The position numbers and the translations under genes were made by a program. Below the pieces are notes generated by a model. The model saw nothing but the letters and a program-made list of their open reading frames with translations, was not told the DNA's origin and searched no databases. DNA of 64,000 nucleotides from Elusimicrobiaceae bacterium (GTDB lineage Bacteria; Elusimicrobiota; Elusimicrobia; Elusimicrobiales; Elusimicrobiaceae): assembly GCA_017525025.1 (NCBI GenBank), contig JAFXUJ010000003.1, positions 62,001 through 126,000 on the forward strand, written 5' to 3'. This document shows positions 17,242-25,553 of the stretch, in pieces. Within the stretch, counting starts at the first letter, position 1; every line of letters begins with the position of its first letter.

Positions 17242-18705
17242 ATGACTGTAAGAGTTCGTTTTGCCCCATCCCCTACTGGATTTTTGCATATTGGGGGCGT
17301 GCGCACGGCACTGTTTAATTATTTGTTTGCTAAAAAAAATAAAGGCACCTTTTTACTTCGTATTGAAGACACGGATGAAGAGCGTTCTACCCAGGCGTCT
17401 ACGGATGCTATTTTTGAAGGAATGCAATGGATGAATTTGATGTGGGACGAAGGCCCGATGCCGGACGGCACCGATAAAGGGCCCGATGCTCCTTATTACC
17501 AAGCTATCCGCGCCGACCAAGGGATTTACAAAAAATACATTGACCAGTTATTGGCCGAAGGGAAGGCTTATAAATGTTATTGCACGGAAGAGGAGTTGGA
17601 AGCGAATCGCCAAAAATGTTTGGCGGAGCACCGTCCGCCGAAATATGACGGAAAATGCAGCCGCTTAACGCCCGAGCAACAAAAGGAATTGGAAGCCCAA
17701 GGCCGCAAATATGTTATTCGTTTTAAAATGCCGCAAGAAGGCGATGTGGAATGGGACGATTTGATTCGCGGGCATGTAAAATTTGCCAGCAAAGATTTGT
17801 ACGATTTGGTCATCCAAAAAACGAGCGGTTACCCGACGTATAATTTCGCCGTGGTGGTGGACGATCATTTAATGCGCATGACGCATGTAATCCGCGGAGA
17901 TGACCATATTTCCAATACCCCGGCGCAGATCCAAATTTACCGCGCCTTGGGCTGGAAAGAGCCGATTTTTGCTCACCTTTCCATGATTCACGGGCCGGAC
18001 GGCAAAAAATTATCCAAACGCCACGGTGCTACCAACGTGGTGGAGTTCCGCAACATGGGTTATTTACCCGAAGCACTTAAAAATTATTTGGCTTTGTTAG
18101 GTTGGGCAACCAGCGATTCACAACAGCTCTTTGCTCCCGGCGAATTAGAAGAAAAATTTGATATTTCCGGCTGCCAACCCAGTCCCGCTGTGATGGACCC
18201 GGAAAAATTAAACTGGATGAACGGAGAATACATTCGTGCCACTTCTATTTCCCGCTTGACCGATTTAGCCTTGCCTTTTATCCAAAAGGCGGGTATTGAT
18301 GTTTCCGGCGTGAGTCGTGCGCAGTTGGAGGGAATTATTTCGCTGGAACAAGAAAAATATAAACTTTTAACGGAAATTCCGGATTTGATTCGTTTCTTTT
18401 TTGAAGATCCTGTTTTTGAGCAGGATGCATTAGAAAAAGTATTTGCTAAACCGGAAGCCAAGCAAGCTTTAACACTTATGATAGAAGCTTATGGCAAACT
18501 CACAGATTTTACCGAAGCGAATTTGGAATCTGCCGCCCGCACCACGGCCAAGGAAAACGGTTTGAAAGCCGGCCAAATTTTCCACCCGGTGCGCGTAGCG
18601 GTATCCGGTAGAACACATGGCCCCACGTTGTTTAAAATGTTGGAATACATGGGGAAAGATACCGTATTGGCTCGTTTAAATAAAGCCTTACAATATTGCA
18701 AATAG
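17242..18705 (+). CDS. gltX: Glutamyl-tRNA synthetase
   Basis: A 487-residue class I synthetase that charges tRNA-Glu, and possibly tRNA-Gln if the organism uses the amidotransferase route. The HIGH region is FAPSPTGFLHIGGVRTALFNY at the very N-terminus, the KMSKS-type loop is DGKKLSKRHGATNV, and the C-terminal anticodon-binding helical domain ends in GPTLFKMLEYMGKD. ATG 17242 is chosen because the protein then begins MTVRVRFAPSP, as in homologues; a longer open frame to 17005 is spurious and overlaps the divergent gene. AAGAGGA serves as ribosome-binding site. It is followed after 3 bp by the GYF-like protein. Confidence 0.95.
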   Translation: MTVRVRFAPSPTGFLHIGGVRTALFNYLFAKKNKGTFLLRIEDTDEERSTQASTDAIFEGMQWMNLMWDEGPMPDGTDKGPDAPYYQAIRADQGIYKKYIDQLLAEGKAYKCYCTEEELEANRQKCLAEHRPPKYDGKCSRLTPEQQKELEAQGRKYVIRFKMPQEGDVEWDDLIRGHVKFASKDLYDLVIQKTSGYPTYNFAVVVDDHLMRMTHVIRGDDHISNTPAQIQIYRALGWKEPIFAHLSMIHGPDGKKLSKRHGATNVVEFRNMGYLPEALKNYLALLGWATSDSQQLFAPGELEEKFDISGCQPSPAVMDPEKLNWMNGEYIRATSISRLTDLALPFIQKAGIDVSGVSRAQLEGIISLEQEKYKLLTEIPDLIRFFFEDPVFEQDALEKVFAKPEAKQALTLMIEAYGKLTDFTEANLESAARTTAKENGLKAGQIFHPVRVAVSGRTHGPTLFKMLEYMGKDTVLARLNKALQYCK

Positions 18706-18708
18706 CGT

Positions 18709-20121
18709 ATGGAAAAAACAGCCGTAACGAAATACTGGTTTTTTAACGGAGAAGACGTGATCGGGCCTTTGTCGCCGCAGCAATTGGCTTCTCGGTTAGA
18801 TTTTTTGGCTACCAGTTTGATTTGTCCGGAGCATGCCAGTGTCAAGGCAGACAGCTGGCAGCCAGCCTATCAGTTCGCGGAGTTCCATTTTGATGAGATT
18901 ACCGGTAAGTTAGCTTTAGTTAACGCGTCGGAAACGGCTGCTACACCTGCAAAACGCTTACGCAAACGCTCCAAAAAACCGGCTAAGCCGATTGCTACCG
19001 AGTTTATTCGTTTATCTAAGATTAACAAAAAAGAAGCGGCTCCTACTCCGATTGTTTTGGCAAAAGGAGCAAGCGTGGATTTAGTGTTGCCCGAACAGCC
19101 GTCTGTTCAAGAGGATAACACACCAACCGAACAAGCGGCCCCGACCGATTCGGCGGTTACGCCAACGGCGCAACCCTCCCCCGTGCAAACGGAGAATGCT
19201 TCCCAGCCGCCAGCTGCTGCGGAGGAAGAAGATAAATCTTCGTGTGTATTGCCGATAGTGCCGGAACGAATTAGTGAAGAAAATTTGCCGTTTTTACCGG
19301 AAGGGGATGGCACCTGCACCGAGTTTGTTGCCGAACCGGATTTCGGGCCGGAAGAGGACGAGGAAGTTGCCGAGCCGCGTGAACAGGAAACACAGGCCGT
19401 TACTCCTTTACCCGCGCAACCTGAGCCCGTGCAGCCTGTTGTATTAGCGACTGAGCCGGCCGAGAAAAAACAAGTAAACGATATTCCGGAAGAAAAAGAA
19501 GAATTTATAGAACCTAAAGTCAGCCAAATAAAAGCGCGTTTGGTTCCTACTCCGGAGATAGAAGAATTTTTAACAGATCATCGTTTTGGCATGGCCCCCC
19601 AACGCAAAGGGCATCCGGAGTTGGCCTTGGCTTTTTTGATGGTGTTACTTGTGCCTGGAATTATTTTTCTTTTGTTGCAATCCGGTTGCCTTTCGCTTAA
19701 AGCAACTGCTACTCCGGCCGAAGCGGCCGTATTAGGCGCACCGGAAAAAGAAGTGGCCGCCGAGTTGATCCAACCGCAAACCGAATTACTTCCGCCGCCG
19801 GCCGAACCGGCACCGGTAGCGGCTTCGGTAAAATCTGCCGACGAAGAAAAAGCCTTAAAAGCGGTGCAAAATCATATTTTGCCAGCAAATCGCGGGACAA
19901 TTTCTTCTTATTTTGCTAGATTATATCAAGAGCGTTTAGCACAAGGGTATACGGCTTCGTGGTCTGCAGAGCCTTTGCATAACAGTACATATATTGTAAA
20001 ATACAGAGTAGCTAAAACGCGTGCGGAACCGATAGTGTATGTTTTTCAGGCAGATGCCAAAAAAAACCAACTTACCGGGGCTCTTAACAATGCCGCATTA
20101 GACTTAGTTGGAAGAATTTAG
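18709..20121 (+). CDS. GYF_2-like domain membrane protein of unknown function
   Basis: A 470-residue protein I do not recognise as a named gene. Residues 8-58 (KYWFFNGEDVIGPLSP, then WQPAYQF) match the pattern of a GYF_2 domain, a small fold that usually binds proline-rich or membrane partners. A basic stretch (KRLRKRSKK, about 83-90) and a long Pro/Glu/Ala-rich linker (about 110-290) follow, then one transmembrane helix (about 304-325) and a C-terminal domain of about 100 residues (370-470) that would lie in the periplasm if the N-terminus is cytoplasmic. The position between gltX and pilT, 38 bp before pilT, suggests a link to pilus function, but this is inference. Confidence 0.6.
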   Translation: MEKTAVTKYWFFNGEDVIGPLSPQQLASRLDFLATSLICPEHASVKADSWQPAYQFAEFHFDEITGKLALVNASETAATPAKRLRKRSKKPAKPIATEFIRLSKINKKEAAPTPIVLAKGASVDLVLPEQPSVQEDNTPTEQAAPTDSAVTPTAQPSPVQTENASQPPAAAEEEDKSSCVLPIVPERISEENLPFLPEGDGTCTEFVAEPDFGPEEDEEVAEPREQETQAVTPLPAQPEPVQPVVLATEPAEKKQVNDIPEEKEEFIEPKVSQIKARLVPTPEIEEFLTDHRFGMAPQRKGHPELALAFLMVLLVPGIIFLLLQSGCLSLKATATPAEAAVLGAPEKEVAAELIQPQTELLPPPAEPAPVAASVKSADEEKALKAVQNHILPANRGTISSYFARLYQERLAQGYTASWSAEPLHNSTYIVKYRVAKTRAEPIVYVFQADAKKNQLTGALNNAALDLVGRI

Positions 20122-20159
20122 TTCGTTAGTATTGAAAATTATAAATAGAGAGGTTCTTT

Positions 20160-21263
20160 ATGGCCGAACAGCAAAGCTTGCCTCAGGCTACGATGGATGA
20201 TTTGTTCAAACTGATGAAAGCGAAAAACGCTTCCGATATTCACTTGACTGTCGGTGTCCCGCCCGTGCTTCGTATTCAGGGGCGTTTGTACCAAACGCCG
20301 TTTGCCGTGCTCACCAAGGAAAGTGCCCAGACGTTGATTTATTCTATTTTAAACGACGATCAGCGGCAAGTATTTGAAGACACCTTGGAGTTGGACTGCT
20401 CTATCGGTTTGAAATCGTTGGGGCGTCTGCGCGTAAACGTATACAAACAAAGAGGGTGTGTTGCCGCGGCGTTGCGTTCCATTCCCAACGAATTTAAGTC
20501 TTTTGAAGAATTAAATTTGCCGGCTGTTGTGTACAACATCATGAAGCTAAACAAAGGGCTCGTGCTTGTAACCGGTGCCACGGGTTCCGGTAAATCTACG
20601 TCTTTGGCTAGCATGATTAACTACCTGAACATGAATGAAAGTAACCACATCATGACGGTCGAAGACCCGATCGAATTCGTGCACCAGCATAAACGCAGTA
20701 TCGTCAACCAACGTGAAGTGGGTGCCGATACCAAATCATTTGCCGCAGCCTTAAAACACTTCCTGCGCGAAGACCCGGATATCATCTTGGTAGGTGAGTT
20801 GCGCGATATTGAAACCATGGAAGCCTGCTTAACCTTGGCCGAAACCGGTCACTTAGTGTTCGCCACCTTGCACACAAACGATGCCGTACAGTCTATTAAC
20901 CGTATCATTGACGTATTCCCACCCAACCAACAACCGCAAATCCGCACGCAACTCTCTTTCGTGTTGGAAGCAATTATTTCCCAGCAGTTGTTGCAGACGG
21001 TCAATGGCGGACGCGTGTTGGCGGCCGAAGTGTTGTTAGCCAACTCGGCTGTGCGCAGCTTGATTCGTGATTCAAAAGCGGAACAGATCGTTTCTACCAT
21101 GCAGACCAACGCCAGCATGGGTATGATCACCATGAACCAAGCTCTTGGAGATTTGTACATCCAAAAGAAAATTAGCTATCAGGAAGCGTTATCCCATACG
21201 GGAGATCCTTCCGGATTGAAAACGTACCTGCAACAAAAATTGGGTACCGCTAAGTTTAAATAA
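20160..21263 (+). CDS. pilT: Type IV pilus retraction ATPase PilT
   Basis: A 367-residue hexameric secretion ATPase that depolymerises type IV pili and powers twitching. It begins MDDLFKLMKAKNASDIHLTVG (PAS-like N-domain), followed by Walker A GATGSGKST, the Asp box and the Walker B region IILVGELRDIETM, and the His box AETGHLVFATLHTNDA, with a retraction-type AIISQQLL motif matching the AIRNLI/ISQxLL region of PilT. The length fits PilT rather than the longer assembly ATPase PilB. The pilins it would act on are encoded at 8135, 59390 and 60186; no other assembly genes are in the window. Two hairpin terminators follow. Confidence 0.94.
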   Translation: MAEQQSLPQATMDDLFKLMKAKNASDIHLTVGVPPVLRIQGRLYQTPFAVLTKESAQTLIYSILNDDQRQVFEDTLELDCSIGLKSLGRLRVNVYKQRGCVAAALRSIPNEFKSFEELNLPAVVYNIMKLNKGLVLVTGATGSGKSTSLASMINYLNMNESNHIMTVEDPIEFVHQHKRSIVNQREVGADTKSFAAALKHFLREDPDIILVGELRDIETMEACLTLAETGHLVFATLHTNDAVQSINRIIDVFPPNQQPQIRTQLSFVLEAIISQQLLQTVNGGRVLAAEVLLANSAVRSLIRDSKAEQIVSTMQTNASMGMITMNQALGDLYIQKKISYQEALSHTGDPSGLKTYLQQKLGTAKFK

Positions 21264-21283
21264 AAGTTGTTTATACGATTACA

Positions 21284-21316
21284 AACGAGGCAGCGAAACA
21301 CTGCCCCGTTTATTTT
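21284..21316 (+). terminator. Intrinsic terminator after pilT
   Basis: AACGaGGCAG (21284-21293) pairs with CTGCCcCGTT (21301-21310) around a 7-nt loop, followed by a T-rich tail. Confidence 0.75.
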
Positions 21317-21334
21317 ATCGTAAAAGTGTTACCT

Positions 21335-21366
21335 AAAAAACCCCCGACAGGTTGTCAGGGGTTTTT
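21335..21366. terminator. Bidirectional terminator between pilT and rpoD
   Basis: An A-run, CCCC, GACA-GGT-TGTC, GGGG and T-run form a long stem with flanking A and T stretches on both strands, so it can end rpoD transcripts and any pilT read-through. Confidence 0.8.
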
Positions 21367-21372
21367 AGCTAA

Positions 21373-23082
21373 CTACTCTTGGTAATCTTTTAGCATTTTC
21401 GTACGGCTGGGGTGGCGCAATTTGCGGATGGCCTTGGCCTCAATCTGTCGTACGCGCTCGCGCGTGACGTTAAACATTTTACCTACTTCTTCTAACGTGC
21501 GCGGATAGCCCGAATCAATCCCAAAACGCAAGCTAATAATTTTAGATTCCCGCTCGGAAAGCGTGGCAAGCACGTCCGCCACTTCTTGCTTGCGCAAGAA
21601 ATCTACGGCCGCGTTTGTTGGATCCGGCCCGCTTTTATCTTCAATGAAATCTTCCAAGTTAGAGTCTTCATCTTCTCCGATAGGAGTGGATAAAGAAATA
21701 GGATCTTGCATAATCTTAAGTACGCTTTTAACCTTTTCCATAGACAAGCGTAACGTCTTGGAATAGTCTTCCAGCGTGGGTTCCCGTCCGTGTTCTTGGC
21801 GGAACTTATTGGTTACTTTAGTTAGTTTAGAAACCAATTCTTTCATGTGCACCGGAATACGGATGGTGTTGGCTTGATCCGCAATGGCGCGGTTAATGCT
21901 CTGGCGGATCCACCAAGTGGCATAAGTGGAGAATTTAAATCCGCGTTTGTATTCAAATTTTTCCACCGCTTTCATAAGCCCCAAGCCGCCTTCTTGAATT
22001 AAGTCGGAAAGTTCCAAATTGGAATTAACGTGTTTTTTGGCAATGGACACTACCAAACGTAAGTTGGCTTTAATGAGTTTTAGTTTATCTTGCAAAATCA
22101 TATCTTCAAAAAAGATGATACGATTATTAAAGGCCAAAAATTCTTTTTCCGTCATGGGCAGCATGTCTACCAGTTGGCTGTGGCGCCGGCGGACTTCGTC
22201 AATATTGGTAAGGGCCCGTTGCAGTTCTTCCAAAGAGAATTTGGTTTTTTTCTTAAATTCTCTTTCTGTAATTTTGTGGTTTTTAAGGGCGTTGACCAAT
22301 TTTTTTACTTCGCTATACGGGCCGAAATATTCATCAAAGCGTTGCATGTCGTTGGTGCAGGAGGTCAGGCGGTCTGCGAGCGTTTTGATTTTATTAGTTA
22401 AACGTTTGATTTTGTTTTGGTTCAAATTTAACTTGGTAATACACGCCACCACTTCTTTTTGTTTGGCTTCCAGTTTTTCAATGGCGTTGTTGCGTTTTTT
22501 TTCGGACAAATTACCTTCACGCAATTCTTTCATGAGTTTGGTAATTTCTTGTTCGCGTTTGCCAATGAAAGTAGCAGCGTCTTTGAGTTTGCGGCGCATG
22601 TTGGAGAGTTCACGGTTGGTACGTTTCCCGCGCGGCATGAGCTCTTTGGTGGTCATTTCTTCTTGGTCAACAAGTTCTTCCCAGTTACAAATTTCGCGCA
22701 TGGTAAGCGGGGATTCCAAGACAAGCTTACGCAGTTCTTTTTCCCGTTCGCGGATGTTGCGCGCGAGGGTAATTTCTTCATCGCGGGAAAGAAGCGGCAC
22801 TTTTCCCATTTCAGACAAGTACATGCGAATGGAGTTGGAAATATCGGGAGTAGAGGACCAATCTTCGCTGAGTGTTTCTTTTTCTTGGGCGGCGAGGGAT
22901 TTTAATCTCTTTTGTTCTACTACTTGAATGCCCAAATCATCCAGCGTACCCATGACGCCGTCAATATCTTCCGCGCTCATCTCCGCCGCGGCGAAGGAGC
23001 GGTTAAGATCTTCCAACGCCAAAAAACCACTTTCTTTTCCTTCTGCTAACAAATTTTTCAATGCTTTATTTCCGGTTGCCAT
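21373..23082 (-). CDS. rpoD: Housekeeping RNA polymerase sigma factor (sigma-70)
   Basis: A 569-residue primary sigma factor. Region 1.2 is visible as [21 protein letters not shown], then a charged, coiled-coil-rich non-conserved region of about 150 residues, region 2 ([32 protein letters not shown] and [11 protein letters not shown]), region 3 and region 4.2 ([27 protein letters not shown]). ATG 23082 is preferred over a TTG at 23094 because GAGG sits 6 nt upstream. It is the last gene of a rpsU-dnaG-rpoD macromolecular-synthesis operon, with dnaG ending 12 bases upstream. The helix-turn-helix of region 4.2 and region 2.4 ([19 protein letters not shown]) support recognition of canonical promoters such as those noted in this window. 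Confidence 0.96.
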   Translation of the reverse strand: MATGNKALKNLLAEGKESGFLALEDLNRSFAAAEMSAEDIDGVMGTLDDLGIQVVEQKRLKSLAAQEKETLSEDWSSTPDISNSIRMYLSEMGKVPLLSRDEEITLARNIREREKELRKLVLESPLTMREICNWEELVDQEEMTTKELMPRGKRTNRELSNMRRKLKDAATFIGKREQEITKLMKELREGNLSEKKRNNAIEKLEAKQKEVVACITKLNLNQNKIKRLTNKIKTLADRLTSCTNDMQRFDEYFGPYSEVKKLVNALKNHKITEREFKKKTKFSLEELQRALTNIDEVRRRHSQLVDMLPMTEKEFLAFNNRIIFFEDMILQDKLKLIKANLRLVVSIAKKHVNSNLELSDLIQEGGLGLMKAVEKFEYKRGFKFSTYATWWIRQSINRAIADQANTIRIPVHMKELVSKLTKVTNKFRQEHGREPTLEDYSKTLRLSMEKVKSVLKIMQDPISLSTPIGEDEDSNLEDFIEDKSGPDPTNAAVDFLRKQEVADVLATLSERESKIISLRFGIDSGYPRTLEEVGKMFNVTRERVRQIEAKAIRKLRHPSRTKMLKDYQE

Positions 23083-23094
23083 AAACTCCCTCAA

Positions 23095-24834
23095 CTACTT
23101 TTTTAATTTCGTTTGCAACAGCATATATTCTTTAATCAAATCCGGCGGCACGTTGCCTGCTCCGAGTTGTTTCATTCGTTGTTGTACTTCTTTGAGCCTT
23201 TTTTGTACGCCTGTTTGTTTAAGCTTGGCGGCACATGCCGCAATGTCACGTTTGGGTTCAAAGTCTTCCGGAGTTTGCAACATGGCCAGTTTTATCAATT
23301 CCTTAGCCTGTTGCGGGCATAGTCCGGCCGCCCGTTCTACTAAAGCTTGCCCGGTTAATTCTTCCATGGCAGCTTTGCGTACCATCTCAAACAAATTCCA
23401 TGCTTGAGGCGAAGAAAAACAACCCGGGGTTAATTCTTCGCATAAGCCGATTTCCTGCGGGGCACGCAATAGCCACGCTAACAATTCTTCTTCGGCCGGG
23501 TGCAAGAGCATAGTATTGGTTGGCGTGGGCGGTGTTTTTTTCTTCCCCAAGGGTGTTTGGGCGGATTTTTTAAACCGCGCTATCACCAGCTGTTCTTCCA
23601 CGCCTACGTGCTCGGCTACATACTTGGCCCATTCCCGTTGGACGATTTCATCCGGTTGTTGGCTGATTGTCTGTGCCAGTTCCGTAATGATATGGGTTTT
23701 ATCTTGCGCTCCCAGCGGTTGCGGATAACGACTTAACAACAACTGGGTATGAAACGCAACTAAATCCTGGGCCTGATCCAAAATTTTTTCAAACGCTTCT
23801 TTGCCGTACTGGGCAATATATTCATCCGGATCCAATCCATCCGGTAGAGAAGCTACCTTTACAAATAAGCCCTTGTTAATGAGTATTAACGCTCCGCGCA
23901 AAGCAGCTTTAATACCGGCTTCATCCGGGTCAAAGAGCACGATTACATTTTCTGTATACCGTTTGAGTAACCGGGCGTGATCTTCGGTTAAACTGGTGCC
24001 TAACGGTGCCACGGTATATGGCACGCCGGCTTGATGGCACCCGATAACATCCATGTACCCTTCCAGCAAGACCGCTCGCCCGGCCTTGCGTATTTCCGGT
24101 CCGGCGAAATTAAGCCCGTATAGCACATGGGACTTTGTAAATAAAATCGTTTCCGGAGAATTGAGATATTTGGGCTCTCCTTCCCCTAAAATGCGCCCCC
24201 CAAAGCCAATCGTGTCTCCGCGTTGGTTAATAATCGGGAACATCAAACGGTTGCGGAAATAATCCCGCATACCGTAAGCCGTTGTGGCACAAAGCCCGGC
24301 TTCTTTCAAATCTTCGTCGCTATATCCGGCCGCTTTGGCTGCCCGCGCCAAGCCGACGCCTTCCCCAAAAGCTAATCCTAACTCAAACTTTTGACAAGTT
24401 TCTTTGGTTAAGTTGCGTTTTTTTACGTACGCGCGCGCGTCAGTCCCGGCAGCTGAAAATAAATTTTTGTGGTAAAACGTCCGGGCAAAATCCAACGTTT
24501 TACGTACGGCTGCACGGCGCTCTTCTTCCCCGCTTAATTGGCTAACCGGTTTATACTCCACCCCGGCCAATTCAGCCAGTTTTTCCAAGGCTTCGTTGAA
24601 AGAAAGATTTTCCATCTTCATCAAAAAAGCAAAAATGTCTCCGCCTTCCTGGCAACCGAAGCAATAAAACAAACCCTTTTCACTGCTACACGTAAAAGAG
24701 GGGGTTTTCTCTTTATGAAAAGGACAACAAGCCTTGTAGGTTTTACCCGCGCGTTTTAAGCTTGGCACGTATTGCCGGATAAATTCTACAATGTCTACCT
24801 TGTCTTTAATTTGTTCTACGATGTTATTATTCAC
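23095..24834 (-). CDS. dnaG: DNA primase DnaG
   Basis: A 579-residue primase that lays RNA primers at the replication fork. It has the N-terminal CHC2 zinc-binding domain (CCPFHKEKTPSF, then FYCFGC), the RNA polymerase domain with RNRLMFPIINQRGDTIGFGGR, the TOPRIM motif LLEGYMDVIGCHQAG and FDPDEAG, and a divergent C-terminal DnaB-binding domain. The GTG at 24834 is preferred because the protein then begins NNNIVEQIKDKVDIVEFI, the usual primase start, and GGGG lies 5 nt upstream; an extension to 24876 looks non-homologous. It sits between rpsU and rpoD, the classical macromolecular-synthesis order. Confidence 0.95.
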   Translation of the reverse strand: MNNNIVEQIKDKVDIVEFIRQYVPSLKRAGKTYKACCPFHKEKTPSFTCSSEKGLFYCFGCQEGGDIFAFLMKMENLSFNEALEKLAELAGVEYKPVSQLSGEEERRAAVRKTLDFARTFYHKNLFSAAGTDARAYVKKRNLTKETCQKFELGLAFGEGVGLARAAKAAGYSDEDLKEAGLCATTAYGMRDYFRNRLMFPIINQRGDTIGFGGRILGEGEPKYLNSPETILFTKSHVLYGLNFAGPEIRKAGRAVLLEGYMDVIGCHQAGVPYTVAPLGTSLTEDHARLLKRYTENVIVLFDPDEAGIKAALRGALILINKGLFVKVASLPDGLDPDEYIAQYGKEAFEKILDQAQDLVAFHTQLLLSRYPQPLGAQDKTHIITELAQTISQQPDEIVQREWAKYVAEHVGVEEQLVIARFKKSAQTPLGKKKTPPTPTNTMLLHPAEEELLAWLLRAPQEIGLCEELTPGCFSSPQAWNLFEMVRKAAMEELTGQALVERAAGLCPQQAKELIKLAMLQTPEDFEPKRDIAACAAKLKQTGVQKRLKEVQQRMKQLGAGNVPPDLIKEYMLLQTKLKK

Positions 24835-24923
24835 GTCAACCCCGTAGGAGCCTTTTATAAAAGGCAAACAAGGCAATAGCCCGATACGTATGTAAAGGAC
24901 TATTGCCTGCTATGCAGTTTACA

Positions 24924-25118
24924 TTAAAAACGTCTGCGTTTGGTACGTCTGGCGCGGCGTTGAGCTTCCTGCGATTTGATTTTGCGTTTTACGCTCGGAG
25001 GCATATACGTTTCGCGTCTTTTGATTTCGCGCAAAATGCCGTTCTTTTCGCACTCGCGTTTGAAGCGTTTGAGAGCTTCTTCCAAGTGTTCGGCATCTCT
25101 TACTTTCACAAAAACCAT
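24924..25118 (-). CDS. rpsU: Small ribosomal subunit protein bS21
   Basis: A 64-residue basic protein of the 30S subunit, needed for initiation in many bacteria. The core [20 protein letters not shown] and the Lys/Arg-rich tail ([20 protein letters not shown]) are diagnostic. I place the start at the ATG that gives [14 protein letters not shown], matching homologues; GTG codons at 25130 or 25133 would add 4-5 residues and are possible. It is first in the rpsU-dnaG-rpoD operon, and the 89-bp gap to dnaG may hold processing or regulatory signals. It contains no obvious anti-Shine-Dalgarno exchange that could be judged from here. Confidence 0.9.
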   Translation of the reverse strand: MVFVKVRDAEHLEEALKRFKRECEKNGILREIKRRETYMPPSVKRKIKSQEAQRRARRTKRRRF

Positions 25119-25168
25119 TACGTTCTTCACCACCTTCTACGGCCAGTAGGTCAAAATTACTTACTTAC

Positions 25169-25174
25169 ATTATA
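25169..25174 (-). promoter_or_regulatory. Probable -10 box of rpsU-dnaG-rpoD
   Basis: TATAAT on the minus strand, followed by a leader of about 45 nt before the rpsU start. No convincing -35 was found. Confidence 0.4.
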
Positions 25175-25182
25175 TATTATTT

Positions 25183-25518
25183 TTACCCGGCAGGCCACAA
25201 GAATCTGCGCCCGGCCATTAAGTGAAAGTGTAAATGGTCTACACTTTGCCCGGCCCCTTTGCCGTTATTGGTAATTAAGCGAAAATCCTTTAAGTTGAGG
25301 TCCCGGGCTAATTTTTGGGCTACCAACAAAATATGCCCCAGGAGGGCGGCGTCTTTTTCGTCCGCCTCGCTTAAGCGCGCAATGTGTTTGCGCGGGATAA
25401 TGAGCAAATGGGTAGGCGCTTGCGGATTTAAATCTTTAAACGCTACCACTTGGTCATCTTCGTACACTAATTGGCTTTTAATAGAGCCATCGGCTATGCC
25501 GCAAAAAATACAATTCAT
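25183..25518 (-). CDS. HIT-family nucleotide hydrolase (HinT-like)
   Basis: A 111-residue histidine-triad protein. It begins CIFCGIADGSIKSQLVYEDD, a segment typical of the HinT branch, and carries the triad VDHLHFHLMAGR with the catalytic His in HxHxHxx. These proteins hydrolyse purine nucleoside phosphoramidates and acyl- or aminoacyl-adenylates in the cytoplasm. The C-terminus (RRFLWPAG) matches HinT. The TGCTATAAT box ends 6 nt before the ATG with no ribosome-binding site, suggesting a leaderless transcript. It lies directly upstream of the rpsU promoter on the same strand. Confidence 0.9.
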   Translation of the reverse strand: MNCIFCGIADGSIKSQLVYEDDQVVAFKDLNPQAPTHLLIIPRKHIARLSEADEKDAALLGHILLVAQKLARDLNLKDFRLITNNGKGAGQSVDHLHFHLMAGRRFLWPAG

Positions 25519-25524
25519 ACAAGT

Positions 25525-25533
25525 ATTATAGCA
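25525..25533 (-). promoter_or_regulatory. Extended -10 promoter of the HIT gene, leaderless type
   Basis: The minus strand reads TGCTATAAT, then ACTTGT, then ATG. Six bases separate the box from the start codon. Confidence 0.65.
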
Positions 25534-25553
25534 AATACCGGGATGGTGGCTTG

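Noticed and set aside
22019-22927. A 302-codon frame antisense to rpoD
   Set aside because: Low-complexity Ser/Leu-rich translation typical of an antisense shadow of a charged, coiled-coil region.
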